Of a stretch of 64,000 nucleotides of DNA, positions 54,078-63,442 are shown piece by piece. The notes under the pieces are model-generated. The model was not told the origin of the DNA. It searched no databases and saw only the letters and a list, made by a program, of their open reading frames with translations. This stretch comes from Oscillatoria sp. FACHB-1406 (lineage in GTDB: Bacteria > Cyanobacteriota > Cyanobacteriia > Cyanobacteriales > Spirulinaceae): the NCBI RefSeq assembly GCF_014698145.1, contig NZ_JACJSM010000017.1:62001-126000 (forward strand), written 5' to 3'. The translations under genes were made by a program, and so were the position numbers. The stretch's first letter is position 1; every line of letters starts with the position of its first letter.

Positions 54078-54866
54078 TCATAAATAAAGAGTCGAATCTT
54101 CCCAGTTATAATCGGGAAGAGAGACAGAGTATTGGGTTTTCGAGCCGACTGAAGGAATCCCGCGAATTAGCTCGATCTTCTCCGCTTCGAGTTTTTCTTT
54201 TTGCTGGCTGAGGTGTGGTGTTAAGTTACCTTGAGAATCTACCACTCGATGAGCCGGATAACCCGCACCCGCAGCTTTAATGAGATAATTAGGCAGCGCG
54301 CGAAAGTATCCATCCGAAACACCAATCGCGGCAATTACCTGCTTGTAAGTCACAACTTTTCCGTTGGGGACTTTAGCGATAAAATTCAAAAATCTTTCGT
54401 AGGGAATTTCAGATAAAGCTGGGAAAGTATGAGGCTTAACAGTAAGTCGATCGCCGATGCTTAAGGTGCTATCTGTGAGAATAACTCCCAAAATACCTCG
54501 TTTTCGCTCTATCGTTTTTAGGCGATCGACTAAGGGTGCAATACGCTTGCAGGGTTCGCAATAAAACGTTAGGCGAATCGCTGCCCCTTTGTTGCTTTCG
54601 ATTAACGCTCCTGGAGACAAGAGACTGGCATCTAAACCGCCGATGACAACATTTTCCTTGAGTTCTCCGGGTGGGATAGAGAGTTCTAATAAATCTTCAT
54701 TGCGAACGAGCAAAATTTGTCTGGGACTGATGGCGTTAGCGTTGATATCTCCGGCAATCCCATGCCCAACCTTAAGAGATAACGTTTGAGATTCTATGGT
54801 AGGAAAGCCGTGCTTTGACTTGATAAAAAGGTTGAGTACGGAGCCGCAACTATCGCTATTTACCAT
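54078..54866 (-). CDS. MOSC domain fused to an alkyltransferase-like (ATL) DNA-binding domain
   Basis: Residues about 10-145 are a MOSC domain, with the conserved cysteine region FYCEPCKRI (Cys103, Cys106) and GVILTDSTLSIGDRLTV. Residues about 152-235 match the C-terminal domain of O6-methylguanine methyltransferases: VPNGKVVTYKQVIAAIG, the Arg-finger region with Arg189, then PAHRVVDSQGNL. Where active enzymes have PCHR, this protein has PAHR (Ala205), so it cannot accept an alkyl group. This is the pattern of ATL proteins, which flag alkylated guanine for repair. MOSC domains bind molybdenum cofactor or sulfur-carrying groups. The fusion is unusual. It heads a three-gene minus-strand unit. 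Confidence 0.82.
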   Translation of the reverse strand: MVNSDSCGSVLNLFIKSKHGFPTIESQTLSLKVGHGIAGDINANAISPRQILLVRNEDLLELSIPPGELKENVVIGGLDASLLSPGALIESNKGAAIRLTFYCEPCKRIAPLVDRLKTIERKRGILGVILTDSTLSIGDRLTVKPHTFPALSEIPYERFLNFIAKVPNGKVVTYKQVIAAIGVSDGYFRALPNYLIKAAGAGYPAHRVVDSQGNLTPHLSQQKEKLEAEKIELIRGIPSVGSKTQYSVSLPDYNWEDSTLYL

Positions 54867-54873
54867 TAAACTT

Positions 54874-54973
54874 ATACCAATTCTCCGAGTTCGGACGACA
54901 CATCTTGAGGCTGAAACCCCTAATATATAGATTTCTTCATTTTTAATTTTTGATTTTTAATTTTTAATTGGTA
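54874..54973 (+). mobile_element. MITE-like element, copy 2
   Basis: This 100-bp copy starts ATACCAATTC and ends AATTGGTA, with 8-bp terminal inverted repeats, and matches copy 1 at 11943-12044 throughout. Its right end abuts the stop codon (TTA complement, 54974-54976) of the SGNH-type gene, so its insertion set the limit of that gene's 3' flank. Confidence 0.6.
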
Positions 54974-56383
54974 TTAACGTCGCTCCGAATTACCAGTTCC
55001 CTCTTGCTGCTGCCAGGGAATTTGGGGTTGGGCGGCGAGGCGTTGGGCGACAGCGATCGCGCCAAAGCGGTTAAGATGGCTGGGATCGAAAAAGTAGCCA
55101 TTATCCCGAAGCGTCGGATCGAGGGTTAAATCGACGAAGGTAAATCCTTGTTCCCGGGCTTGTTGCTGCATGAAAGCGCGAAATTGCTGTTCGTAGCGCG
55201 ATCGCGTCGTATCGAGATAATCCTCGCTGAGGGGTAAATTGACAAAAACCAGCGGAATTTGCCGCGCTTGAAGAGTCGCCGCGAGGCGTTTGAGTGCAAG
55301 TGTCTGTTCGCCCCAAAGATTGAAGTTTTGGTAGTCGCCATCGTAGCGTCCGGCGACGCGCGGAAACTTACTATAGTATTCCCCGGGTGCGAACCGATTC
55401 GATCGCGGTAAGAAACCGTTCGCATCGATCTCCGTCAAATCCAGAGCGCGCGCTAGCCCCACCGACAAAGGATTCCAGGATTCGAGTCTTTGCCACCATC
55501 CCCCCTCTCGAGCGGGCGGACAATTGGGGTTGATGGGCGCGAGGAGTTCCGGAAGCGCGGGACGACTGCCTGCTTTCAAGCGCTGATAGCCCGCCGATGC
55601 TAAAATCGTACTGGTAGTGCGATCGCTGCGCCCGCTATTCAACGCTCTTACGCCATCCGCCCATATAATCAATTTAGGAAGTTGTTGGGGCGTTAATACT
55701 TCCAGTAAAATGAGTTCGACCAGTCGAGCCGTCGCACCATTAACCCCAAAATTAAAAATACTGACATTCGCTTGTCCCCTAGAAGCGAGTTCGGTTTGAA
55801 GCTGGCGAGGATCGATGCCCTGAATCGCCCGCGAACTGCCGATAATAAGAATATCCGGCGGACCGACAGCAGCAATATAGGAGAGGAACAATAACAATTG
55901 ATTGTCTAAAAACGAATTGCTGAAGCTGGTAAAAGGCAATTGCAGCTTCTCAGAGGCTTGTTTTTGGGCGGTTGCTAAATTTTGCTGGTACTCTGCTACC
56001 TTTTTTTGAGCGTAAACGCGCTTGGGGCTAGCCGTCGGAACCGACTGCATCGCCGCGATCGCTTGCATCCAGCTTAGAACGACGGTATCCCAAGCTTCCG
56101 GCGTTTGCGCCGAACGAGCTAATGCTGTCGCCTCCGCTGCTTTAGCCGTTGCGACGGCAACCGGATCTGCATTCTCGCAGTTAGGAGTGCTATCCCCAAC
56201 GGTTTGCCCGCCCTTCCTGAAGTTCCACCAAGGCTGTGTTTTTTCATCTTGCGCCGTCGGATTTTCTCGCCGTTGGGGTTCTGAGAGCGAGCAACTGCTC
56301 GTCAACAGAGTCAGAACGGCAACGATGCTAGAATAAACCGCTTTACGGTGCGTGCGGGCGACAAACAGAGAAATTTCGGGCAT
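54974..56383 (-). CDS. DUF1574/SGNH-type lipoprotein
   Basis: The 469-residue product has a lipoprotein signal: a hydrophobic stretch, then LLTSSC as lipobox. A low-complexity helical linker (about residues 70-170) precedes an SGNH-hydrolase-like domain. That domain shows GSSRAIQGIDP (catalytic-type Ser), an FGVNGA segment (Gly/Asn blocks) and DPSHLNRFGA (Asp-x-x-His). DUF1574 proteins of cyanobacteria share this pattern and may modify cell-wall or extracellular glycans by acyl transfer or hydrolysis. The substrate is unknown. It is alone on the minus strand, next to the polysaccharide deacetylase in divergent arrangement. Confidence 0.82.
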   Translation of the reverse strand: MPEISLFVARTHRKAVYSSIVAVLTLLTSSCSLSEPQRRENPTAQDEKTQPWWNFRKGGQTVGDSTPNCENADPVAVATAKAAEATALARSAQTPEAWDTVVLSWMQAIAAMQSVPTASPKRVYAQKKVAEYQQNLATAQKQASEKLQLPFTSFSNSFLDNQLLLFLSYIAAVGPPDILIIGSSRAIQGIDPRQLQTELASRGQANVSIFNFGVNGATARLVELILLEVLTPQQLPKLIIWADGVRALNSGRSDRTTSTILASAGYQRLKAGSRPALPELLAPINPNCPPAREGGWWQRLESWNPLSVGLARALDLTEIDANGFLPRSNRFAPGEYYSKFPRVAGRYDGDYQNFNLWGEQTLALKRLAATLQARQIPLVFVNLPLSEDYLDTTRSRYEQQFRAFMQQQAREQGFTFVDLTLDPTLRDNGYFFDPSHLNRFGAIAVAQRLAAQPQIPWQQQEGTGNSERR

Positions 56384-56557
56384 TCAACCTATTTGGGATA
56401 TTCTCGATTACTAGCTATTGTCGGGCTTGATGGGGCCTTTATCAGAACTTTTCTTCAACCGAGGGAGCCGTCCATTCATAACAATCTTACTGTCTGGCAA
56501 TAACTCACTGACTGCTCGCTGTTCGCCGATCGCTGGCTAATAACCGATTATATATTT

Positions 56558-57247
56558 ATGCAATTTGCTCCTGTTTATCCTTACCTATACCGTTTGCTCA
56601 AATCGCGGTTCCCTAGCAGTTTGTGGTGCGGTTCTCCCGCTGTTCCTTACGTGGCGCTTACTTTTGATGACGGTCCCCATCCCGAGTATACGCCCCAATT
56701 ATTAGATGTTCTCGATCGCTACGGCGTTCGCGCTAGTTTTTTTTGGTTGGGCGTTAACGTCGCCCGATTTCCCGCGATCGCGCGCGAAGTCCATTTACGC
56801 GGACATTGGCTTGCCCTGCACGGTTACGAACACCGCGCCTTCCCCCGACTCACCCCCACTGAACTCCACGACAGTTTAGAACGAACCCGCGATGCGATCT
56901 CGAGCGCTTGCGATCTCGATCCGGCACTCCTGCGCGACGTTCGCCCCCCAAACGGCATCTTCACCCCAAAAACCTTAAAATTGCTGAATCAATGGCACTA
57001 TCGCCCGGTAATGTGGAGTGTGGTTCCCGAAGATTGGGTCGAACCGGGAGTCGAACGAGTTTGTCAGCGCGTTTTAACTCAAATTCATTGGGGCGCGATC
57101 GTCGTTTTACACGATGGGTACTTTGGCGGACAAAGCGTTGCGCAAACCGCCGCTTGTTTAATCCCTCAACTGCGCGATCGAGAATACGACTTTGTTACTA
57201 TCGATCGCTTTTGGAATGACGTTCCGCCCCCCTCCCTTCTCAATTAG
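56558..57247 (+). CDS. Polysaccharide deacetylase (NodB homology, CE4)
   Basis: CE4 enzymes remove acetyl or other groups from N-acetylated sugars or peptidoglycan. The 229-residue product has TFDDGPHPEYT (the first Asp acts as base, the second binds metal), then HGYEHRAFP (the metal-binding His pair), RPPNGIF, a W-containing block, and VVLHDGYFGG. The NodB domain fills almost the whole protein. The N-terminus starts MQFAPVYPYLYRLLKSR, without an evident signal peptide, so it is probably cytoplasmic or anchored by a short amphipathic helix. Its upstream neighbour on the other strand is an SGNH-type lipoprotein. Confidence 0.9.
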   Translation: MQFAPVYPYLYRLLKSRFPSSLWCGSPAVPYVALTFDDGPHPEYTPQLLDVLDRYGVRASFFWLGVNVARFPAIAREVHLRGHWLALHGYEHRAFPRLTPTELHDSLERTRDAISSACDLDPALLRDVRPPNGIFTPKTLKLLNQWHYRPVMWSVVPEDWVEPGVERVCQRVLTQIHWGAIVVLHDGYFGGQSVAQTAACLIPQLRDREYDFVTIDRFWNDVPPPSLLN

Positions 57248-57669
57248 TTCAAAAGTACCTTGTGCGTTCTTTACAAAAAAGACAAAAATATTTTCTCCGA
57301 TCTTAGTGTCATTTTTTGTTGAATTCATTACAATGTCTCTCGGAGTCTTTTAGTCTGCTTGAAACGATTAACCGAGCCAGCCTTCTTATAACCTTAGATC
57401 CAATAACGTGACAAGGTAAAGTAATTTTCACTCCCAATTTTTGTAAGAGAGGCTACAATCAGAGAGGTCTTTCACTGCTCGAACCCTGACGGTATCCCCG
57501 CCTTGCTCGCCCAAGCAACGTCCTAAGAGGCGTTCAAGTCGAAGCTGATGCAGTCTTGCGGCGAACCTTCGGTCGAGCTAGAAAGTTAACCGAAATCCAA
57601 CCAATGTTTCGGCAGATTAGCTAACATGATGTTCTGGTCTTGAACTGAAGGAGCAAGAGGAAAACCGGC
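57248..57669. other. Gap upstream of sigA, probable long leader
   Basis: No gene is seen in these 422 bp. The first 150 bp are AT-rich and the following 250 bp contain several short hairpins. The region just before sigA carries GGAGCAAGAGG (57649-57659), a good Shine-Dalgarno area. A long untranslated leader for the sigma-factor gene is plausible but not proven. Confidence 0.5.
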
Positions 57670-59094
57670 ATGACCCAGGCCAATGATACACTCGCAAGCA
57701 TTACCCTACCTCAAAACGAAGGGTTAGAATTTTTCATCGATATCGATCCTGAAGCGTCAATTAAAGAAGACGACGAGATCGAACTCGAAACCAGCGAACC
57801 TGAAAAAGATTCAAAAACGGCAGCAAAACGCGGAACTGATGCAACAAAAAAGAAATTATACACTGAAGATTCGATCCGCGTATATCTCCAAGAAATCGGT
57901 CGGATTCGCCTGCTAAGAGCCGATGAAGAAATCGAGCTAGCTCGTAAAATCGCCGACTTGCTCAAACTCGAGCGAGTCAGAGAAGAACTCGATACCCACC
58001 AGGACGAAAATATCAAAAATGCCTGGGCCAAGCAAGTCTGGAAAATGGAGACTTGGGAAAACTTAATCGACCATCAAGAAGCCAAGATCTCGACGCGCAA
58101 GCAACTGAGCGCTCAACTTAAGAGAGAACCAGAAGATGAAGAACTTTTAGCCGAAGTTCGTAAAGCCTCCTCCAAAGTCGAGCCTGCGCTCGATAAATTA
58201 CTGACCGAAATTGCCGAGAACTTAGCCGCCCAATCCCAGCGCCCGCCGACGGATAGCGAACTGCTGCAAGACCTCAAAAAATCCTACGCCAAAATCGAAC
58301 CCTTGCTCGAACGCGAGTGGTCTTCGCGGCTTCCCGAAAGACTGCACGCCTTCAACCGCCGCCTCTACATCGGTCAAAGAGCAAAGGATAAAATGGTGCA
58401 GTCCAACCTGCGCTTGGTGGTTTCAATCGCGAAAAAATACATGAATCGCGGTCTTTCCTTCCAAGATTTAATTCAAGAAGGCTCCCTCGGATTAATTCGC
58501 GCCGCTGAAAAATTCGACCACGAGAAAGGCTATAAATTCTCAACTTATGCGACTTGGTGGATTCGCCAAGCCATTACTCGTGCCATTGCCGACCAATCTC
58601 GCACCATTCGCCTCCCCGTCCACCTCTACGAAACCATTTCTCGAATTAAAAAGACGACTAAAATTCTCTCTCAAGAAATGGGGCGCAAACCGACAGAGGA
58701 AGAAATTGCAGAACGCATGGAAATGACCATCGAAAAACTGCGATTTATTGCCAAATCCGCACAGTTACCCATTTCCTTAGAAACGCCGATTGGGAAAGAA
58801 GAAGATTCCCGACTCGGCGATTTTATTGAAGCGGACGGCGAAACGCCCGAAGATCAAGTTTCTAAAAATCTTCTACGCGAAGATCTCGAAAACGTCCTCG
58901 ATACCTTAAGCCCGCGCGAGCGAGATGTACTGCGACTGCGCTACGGACTCGATGACGGACGGATGAAAACCCTCGAAGAAATCGGACAGATCTTTAATGT
59001 AACTCGCGAACGCATTCGCCAAATCGAAGCGAAAGCGCTGCGCAAATTGCGGCATCCCAACCGCAATAGCATTCTTAAAGAATACATCCGTTAA
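57670..59094 (+). CDS. sigA: Group 1 RNA polymerase sigma factor SigA
   Basis: SigA is the main vegetative sigma-70 factor that directs core RNA polymerase to housekeeping promoters. The 474-residue product has region 1.2 ([21 protein letters not shown], about residues 68-88), regions 2.1-2.4 ([25 protein letters not shown] through [15 protein letters not shown]), region 3, and region 4 with the [22 protein letters not shown]. The extreme C-terminal [10 protein letters not shown] is that of group 1 factors. It is longer than the cyanobacterial SigA proteins I recall (about 390-425). The extra length lies between regions 1.2 and 2 (about 100-235) and contains a 26-residue segment that occurs twice. 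Confidence 0.94.
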   Translation: MTQANDTLASITLPQNEGLEFFIDIDPEASIKEDDEIELETSEPEKDSKTAAKRGTDATKKKLYTEDSIRVYLQEIGRIRLLRADEEIELARKIADLLKLERVREELDTHQDENIKNAWAKQVWKMETWENLIDHQEAKISTRKQLSAQLKREPEDEELLAEVRKASSKVEPALDKLLTEIAENLAAQSQRPPTDSELLQDLKKSYAKIEPLLEREWSSRLPERLHAFNRRLYIGQRAKDKMVQSNLRLVVSIAKKYMNRGLSFQDLIQEGSLGLIRAAEKFDHEKGYKFSTYATWWIRQAITRAIADQSRTIRLPVHLYETISRIKKTTKILSQEMGRKPTEEEIAERMEMTIEKLRFIAKSAQLPISLETPIGKEEDSRLGDFIEADGETPEDQVSKNLLREDLENVLDTLSPRERDVLRLRYGLDDGRMKTLEEIGQIFNVTRERIRQIEAKALRKLRHPNRNSILKEYIR

Positions 59095-59197
59095 TTGCCA
59101 TTCGAGCGATCGGAATGTTTCGATATTTTGGTCGCTCGATTCAGTCTCGAACAAGCGAAAAACCAGGGGGCAACCGTTCAAGCCAGACCTAAAGAAA

Positions 59198-59234
59198 GGC
59201 TGGGCATTTTTATAGAATGCCCAGCCCTTTTTTT
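59198..59234. terminator. Intrinsic terminator of sigA (possibly bidirectional)
   Basis: GGCTGGGCATT (59198-59208) pairs with AATGCCCAGCC (59216-59226) in a perfect 11-bp stem with a seven-base loop, followed on the plus strand by TTTTTTT (59228-59234). It lies 103 bp downstream of the sigA stop and 25 bp beyond the HLIP stop on the opposite strand. Confidence 0.9.
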
Positions 59235-59259
59235 GAGATTGACAGAGGTTGTTCGATTA

Positions 59260-59412
59260 TTACATCAAGCCCCAGAAGTGCAGTACGCCTTGACCGCTGA
59301 CTAACTCAATAATGAGCGCAGCAACGAAGCCAATCATAGCAAGGCGACCGTTCCAGTTTTCTGCACCTTCAGTGAAGCCCGGTTTAAAAGCATTGCGATC
59401 TTCGTTTTGCAT
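59260..59412 (-). CDS. High-light-inducible protein (HLIP/one-helix CAB-like)
   Basis: This 50-residue gene was found by reading the minus strand. It has one membrane helix with the chlorophyll-binding motif [20 protein letters not shown], where Glu18, Asn21 and Arg23 and the second Glu36 match the conserved ExxNGRxAMxGFxxAxxxE pattern. HLIPs are thylakoid proteins that help dissipate excess energy and assist in pigment and photosystem II assembly. Start ATG 59412 is preceded by GAGG. It is convergent with sigA and shares its terminator region. Copy-specific family (HliA/B/C/D) cannot be decided. Confidence 0.93.
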   Translation of the reverse strand: MQNEDRNAFKPGFTEGAENWNGRLAMIGFVAALIIELVSGQGVLHFWGLM

Positions 59413-59633
59413 AGGAGTCCCTCAGTTGATTACATTTTGTAAATCCATCTGTAAATTAATGTAACTAAGATTTGCGAAAAATGCAATGTTTTGCAGTCGA
59501 GTCACCATAATTTTTTTGACCTGCTGCGATAAGTCTTGCTTATAAAAAGGAGGTAGCGATCGCAACGACACGCCCGAAAAATCGGCAGATCGGCTAAAAT
59601 TCGAGCATTGTAACCCTTGCGATGCGCGCTTCA

Positions 59634-60371
59634 ATGTTCGAGACTCTTTCGACTTGGTTGTATCAAATGTCAGTTTTTGCTGACAGACTAGCAAACGAAC
59701 AACTCGCCCACCTCAGTTGGACGAGTGCGGGCGTTATTTTTGCCACGGGGCTGCTGACTAGCTTGACCCCTTGTATGCTGTCAATGCTGCCGATTACGAT
59801 TGGGTATATTGGCGGCTACGAGAGCGAAGGACGGGGGCAGGCGGCACGGCAATCGATGTGGTTTGCCCTGGGACTAGCAACGACGCTGGCAGGGTTAGGA
59901 ATTGTAGCAGCGACGTTGGGGCGCATCTACGGACAAGTTGGGGCTGGCTTACCGATTTTCGTAAGTTTAGTGGCGATTGTTATGGGGCTAAATTTGCTGG
60001 AGTTGGTTCCGTTGCAGTTTCCGAGTTGGGGCGGCGACGAGTGGATCGATCGCAATTGGCCCAAGGGCGCGCGTTCTTACCTGTTGGGTTTAACCTTTGG
60101 GTTAGCGGCTTCGCCGTGCAGCACCCCCGTACTGGCGACGCTGCTCGCTTGGGTCGGCGCGCAACAAGACTTGTGGTTGGGAGGCGGACTATTACTCGCT
60201 TACGCTGCGGGTTATGTCGCTCCGCTCGTGGCCGCCGGGATCTTTGCAGCTTCTGTGAAACGATTTTTAGAATTTCGTCGCTGGTCGAGTTGGATTAATT
60301 CGGCGAGTGGGGCGCTGCTCGTCGGGTTTGGGGTCTTTTCACTCCTGTCTCGCTTGCCGCAGTGGGGCTGA
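59634..60371 (+). CDS. ccdA: Cytochrome c biogenesis protein CcdA
   Basis: CcdA passes electrons from cytoplasmic thioredoxin across the membrane to the apocytochrome-reducing system on the lumenal side. The 245-residue product (ATG 59634; an earlier ATG at 59622 is possible) has six membrane helices and the paired cysteines in LLTSLTPCMLSMLPITIGYI and LTFGLAASPCSTPVLATLL. In cyanobacteria it works with CcsA and CcsB for cytochrome f and c6 maturation; neither partner is in the window. It is 40 bp upstream of the ABC-2 permease gene on the same strand. Confidence 0.93.
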   Translation: MFETLSTWLYQMSVFADRLANEQLAHLSWTSAGVIFATGLLTSLTPCMLSMLPITIGYIGGYESEGRGQAARQSMWFALGLATTLAGLGIVAATLGRIYGQVGAGLPIFVSLVAIVMGLNLLELVPLQFPSWGGDEWIDRNWPKGARSYLLGLTFGLAASPCSTPVLATLLAWVGAQQDLWLGGGLLLAYAAGYVAPLVAAGIFAASVKRFLEFRRWSSWINSASGALLVGFGVFSLLSRLPQWG

Positions 60372-60411
60372 GAGATTAGACTGTTGGCTGGGTAAAGGGG
60401 GATAAATTGTG

Positions 60412-61185
60412 ATGAATCTAGCAAGAGTATTCGCGATCGCAGCGAATGGCTTCCGAGAGACGATTCGCGATCGCATTCTTTACGCGATCGCGCTGTTCGG
60501 GCTGCTATTCGCCCTTGCCTTGCGCCTCCTGCCGGAAGTTTCAGCAACGACAGAAGATAAGATCGTTCTGGACTTCGGCCTGGGGGCCATCGGCTTTATC
60601 GGCGCATTAGTCGCCATCTTTATCGGGACTGGACTGATTAACAAAGAAATTGAAAAGCGAACCGTACTGGTGTTAATACCCAAACCCCTGAGTCGCGCTG
60701 AATTAATCGTTGGCAAACATTTGGGATTGCTGGGGGTTCTGGCGATTTTACTCGCAGCAATGGGGGCGATTTACGCGCTCAGCCTGGTGGGGGTAAAAAT
60801 TGCTTATCCTCCCGGCGCGATCGCAGTTTCCCTCGCTTACCTCCTGCTCGAACTCAGCCTGTTAGTTGCTGCTGCCCTGGCTTTTGGGGTGTTCACCAGC
60901 CCCTTGTTAGCAATGCTGATGACCTTCGGTTTATACTTAATGGGACACTTTAGCCGCGACTTAGTAGAACTCGGCCGGATTAGTAAAAATCCTGCTCTCG
61001 CTGCGCTGGTACAAAACTTATACCTGGTTTTACCCGACTTATCGCGCCTTAACTTGAGAAATGAAGCCGTTTACGGACTATTGCCGCCGCCGCAAACGCT
61101 TTTGTTCGATGCAATTTATGGGTTAGTATATACTGCTGTACTGCTCGCGATCGCGATCGCGATCTTCTCTCGACGACAGTTTTAG
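60412..61185 (+). CDS. ABC-2 type transporter permease
   Basis: The 257-residue product has about six membrane helices and a basic cytoplasmic N-terminus (ANGFRETIRDRILY), typical of ABC-2 permeases that pair with ATPases like the one at 22275. The loop NKEIEKRTVLVLIPKPLSRAE is a family hallmark. The start is ATG 60412, with AAAGGGGG upstream; GTG 60409 is also possible. No ATPase lies in the same unit. It is followed directly by the GAF kinase at 61188, so all three from ccdA may form one transcript. Confidence 0.85.
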   Translation: MNLARVFAIAANGFRETIRDRILYAIALFGLLFALALRLLPEVSATTEDKIVLDFGLGAIGFIGALVAIFIGTGLINKEIEKRTVLVLIPKPLSRAELIVGKHLGLLGVLAILLAAMGAIYALSLVGVKIAYPPGAIAVSLAYLLLELSLLVAAALAFGVFTSPLLAMLMTFGLYLMGHFSRDLVELGRISKNPALAALVQNLYLVLPDLSRLNLRNEAVYGLLPPPQTLLFDAIYGLVYTAVLLAIAIAIFSRRQF

Positions 61186-61187
61186 TA

Positions 61188-63416
61188 ATGCAGGGCGGAA
61201 ATCAGTCCACTCCCGTTCCGGATGGTTACGAGCTAATGTCAAAGCGACAACTGCAATCTGCGACGACGTTCAACGTACTCATTGTAGCGAAAGCAGACCG
61301 AGAGGCGGCTTTAGTTGCTGAAACGCTGCACGCCTTGCCGATGCCGATCTCGACCCATATCGCCCCGAGCGCGGCAGCTTGTGATTCCCTCCTAGCGCAA
61401 AACCAATACGACGCGATAATCGCGAGCGAGGGAGGCGAGTCGGACGAAATTACCTTAGCTCAAATTCTTTCCCTCCTCCAACAATCCGGGCGAACGCTTC
61501 CCTTAATCTGGATTGCCAACAGCGCGGACAGCGTAAAAGAAAATCTACGCGATCGCGTCGCTGATTGCATTTTGCGCGATCGCCTCTTCATCTTGCCCGA
61601 AGTGCTACAACATCGCTTGCTACCCCCGAACCCAATGCTGGGCGCTCGCCGCGTGCAAGCGCTACAAAAAATCTCAGCCCCGGACGAATTCATCCAAGAG
61701 GCAGCGCAAATTTTATGCGAAACCTTAGCCCTCGATTTTTGTTCGATTCTCCAGCCCGAAGCCGACTTACCCCGACGCGCGCGCTCTGCGGTTCGTCAAC
61801 TCGCTCCTTCCGAAAGCCTTAGCGCTCTAGAAGCCGAAGTTGCGCGTAACTACGATGCGATCGTGCGGTACGGCAGTCCGGTAATCCTGCGCAGCCTCAG
61901 CCCCTTTTTAACAGGCTCCTTAGAAGAAAATGGTAAAGGCGATCGAGGCGGAAAAATGCTCCTCGTACCGCTCAAAAGCCGGCAATCCAACCTTGGAGTC
62001 GCGATCTTATGCCATCAGAGCGAACAGCATCAGTGGACGGAAGCCGAGTTGGATTGGATGGCCACTGTCGCCGCCGATTGTATCCTCGCCTTGGAATGGG
62101 AACAATGCAACCAACAATTGCAGAAACAGCAGGAATGTCAGGACTTACTGCATCGGGTGGGGATGGCGTTGAATTCGACCTCAGAAGTCGAGGTGAGGTT
62201 CCAAGACGCGATCGCGCGCATTGGCGAACACTTCGCGGTCGATCGCGTTCTACTGATGCGCATCAACGAAACCGACATTTGGGTCGAGCGAGAATGGCGG
62301 GCGCGAGAGAAGATTCCCTCAGCCCTTTACGCCCGCATCCCTTGCGCCGAATGGCCGGAATTATCAACCCGCGATCGCGACGGGATTTTTTCCCGCAGCT
62401 TTCAAACCGCAGACTTAGTAGAATTTTGTCGCGAAAGAGAGGAATCGCATCGAGTCGTTGCCCAAAGTCAAGCGCACTCCATGCTAAGCATCCCGATCTT
62501 CGTGCGCGACCTTCTGTTTGGGTGGTTGCTCTTACAAACTACCAGAGCTTCTACTGAAGAGGGGAATACTCCCCCGCGCACCTTCACCCCCGAAGAGGTA
62601 AGCCTCCTAGAAAGTCTCGCGCTTCAGATTGCCCTCGCAGCAGCAGCGTTGGAAGAGGAAGACCGCTTGCAGCAAGAGGTCGAGCAACGAACCCACGCGA
62701 TCGAGTCGGCAAATCGCGCCAAAAGTGAATTTCTTTCTACCATGAGTCACGAACTGCGCGCGCCGCTGACCAGCGTGATCGGTTTCGCCCGCGTGCTGCT
62801 CGAACGTATTTACGGCGAATTAAATACCAAACAGGTGCAATATATCACCGCGATCGCGGACTCCGGCGAACACCTGCTTTCCTTAATTGAAGATTTGCTC
62901 GATATTTCTAAAATTGAAGCCAACAAAGAGGAACTGTATATCGAGACTCTCTCGGTTGAAGAAGTGTGCCGCTCTTCCATCTCGCTATTACAAGAACGCG
63001 CCCAGCAAGCCGGATTGCAATTGGGTCTCGAACTGCATCCCAGTGTCACTGTTTGCTGTGCCGACCGGCGGCGTTTAAAACAGATTTTGGTGAATTTGCT
63101 CTCCAATGCGATTAAATTTACGCCTGCGGGTTCGGTGACGTTAAAAGTGCGACCGGAGGTCAGTTGGTTGAACTTCTCCGTCATCGATACCGGGATCGGT
63201 ATCGAACCCGCCGATCTGCAAAATCTCTTTCAGCCCTTCCAACAAATCCAAACTCCCTTGCACCGCAAGCATAAAGGGAGCGGTTTGGGCTTGGCACTCT
63301 CGAGAAAATTAGCTCGCCTGCACGGTGGAGATCTCGTCGGTACCTCCGTCGCCGGTCAAGGCAGTTGCTTTACGCTAAGCTTACCCCTAGCGCACGAACT
63401 ACCATCGCCGACTTAA
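61188..63416 (+). CDS. GAF-domain histidine kinase with pseudo-receiver
   Basis: The 742-residue soluble kinase has an N-terminal receiver-like fold (about residues 27-145) in which the usual phospho-acceptor Asp position reads AIIASEGG, so it is probably not phosphorylated. Two GAF-like domains follow (about 155-305 and 320-490). HisKA has His521 in MSHELRAPLTSVIGF, and HATPase has NLLSNAIKFTP, DTGIGIEP and GSGLGLALS. The GAF cysteines do not match a cyanobacteriochrome pattern. It starts 2 bp after the permease stop, so the two are probably translationally coupled. The signal is unknown. Confidence 0.88.
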   Translation: MQGGNQSTPVPDGYELMSKRQLQSATTFNVLIVAKADREAALVAETLHALPMPISTHIAPSAAACDSLLAQNQYDAIIASEGGESDEITLAQILSLLQQSGRTLPLIWIANSADSVKENLRDRVADCILRDRLFILPEVLQHRLLPPNPMLGARRVQALQKISAPDEFIQEAAQILCETLALDFCSILQPEADLPRRARSAVRQLAPSESLSALEAEVARNYDAIVRYGSPVILRSLSPFLTGSLEENGKGDRGGKMLLVPLKSRQSNLGVAILCHQSEQHQWTEAELDWMATVAADCILALEWEQCNQQLQKQQECQDLLHRVGMALNSTSEVEVRFQDAIARIGEHFAVDRVLLMRINETDIWVEREWRAREKIPSALYARIPCAEWPELSTRDRDGIFSRSFQTADLVEFCREREESHRVVAQSQAHSMLSIPIFVRDLLFGWLLLQTTRASTEEGNTPPRTFTPEEVSLLESLALQIALAAAALEEEDRLQQEVEQRTHAIESANRAKSEFLSTMSHELRAPLTSVIGFARVLLERIYGELNTKQVQYITAIADSGEHLLSLIEDLLDISKIEANKEELYIETLSVEEVCRSSISLLQERAQQAGLQLGLELHPSVTVCCADRRRLKQILVNLLSNAIKFTPAGSVTLKVRPEVSWLNFSVIDTGIGIEPADLQNLFQPFQQIQTPLHRKHKGSGLGLALSRKLARLHGGDLVGTSVAGQGSCFTLSLPLAHELPSPT

Positions 63417-63442
63417 AAAATATTGCTCGATTGGATTTTCCG

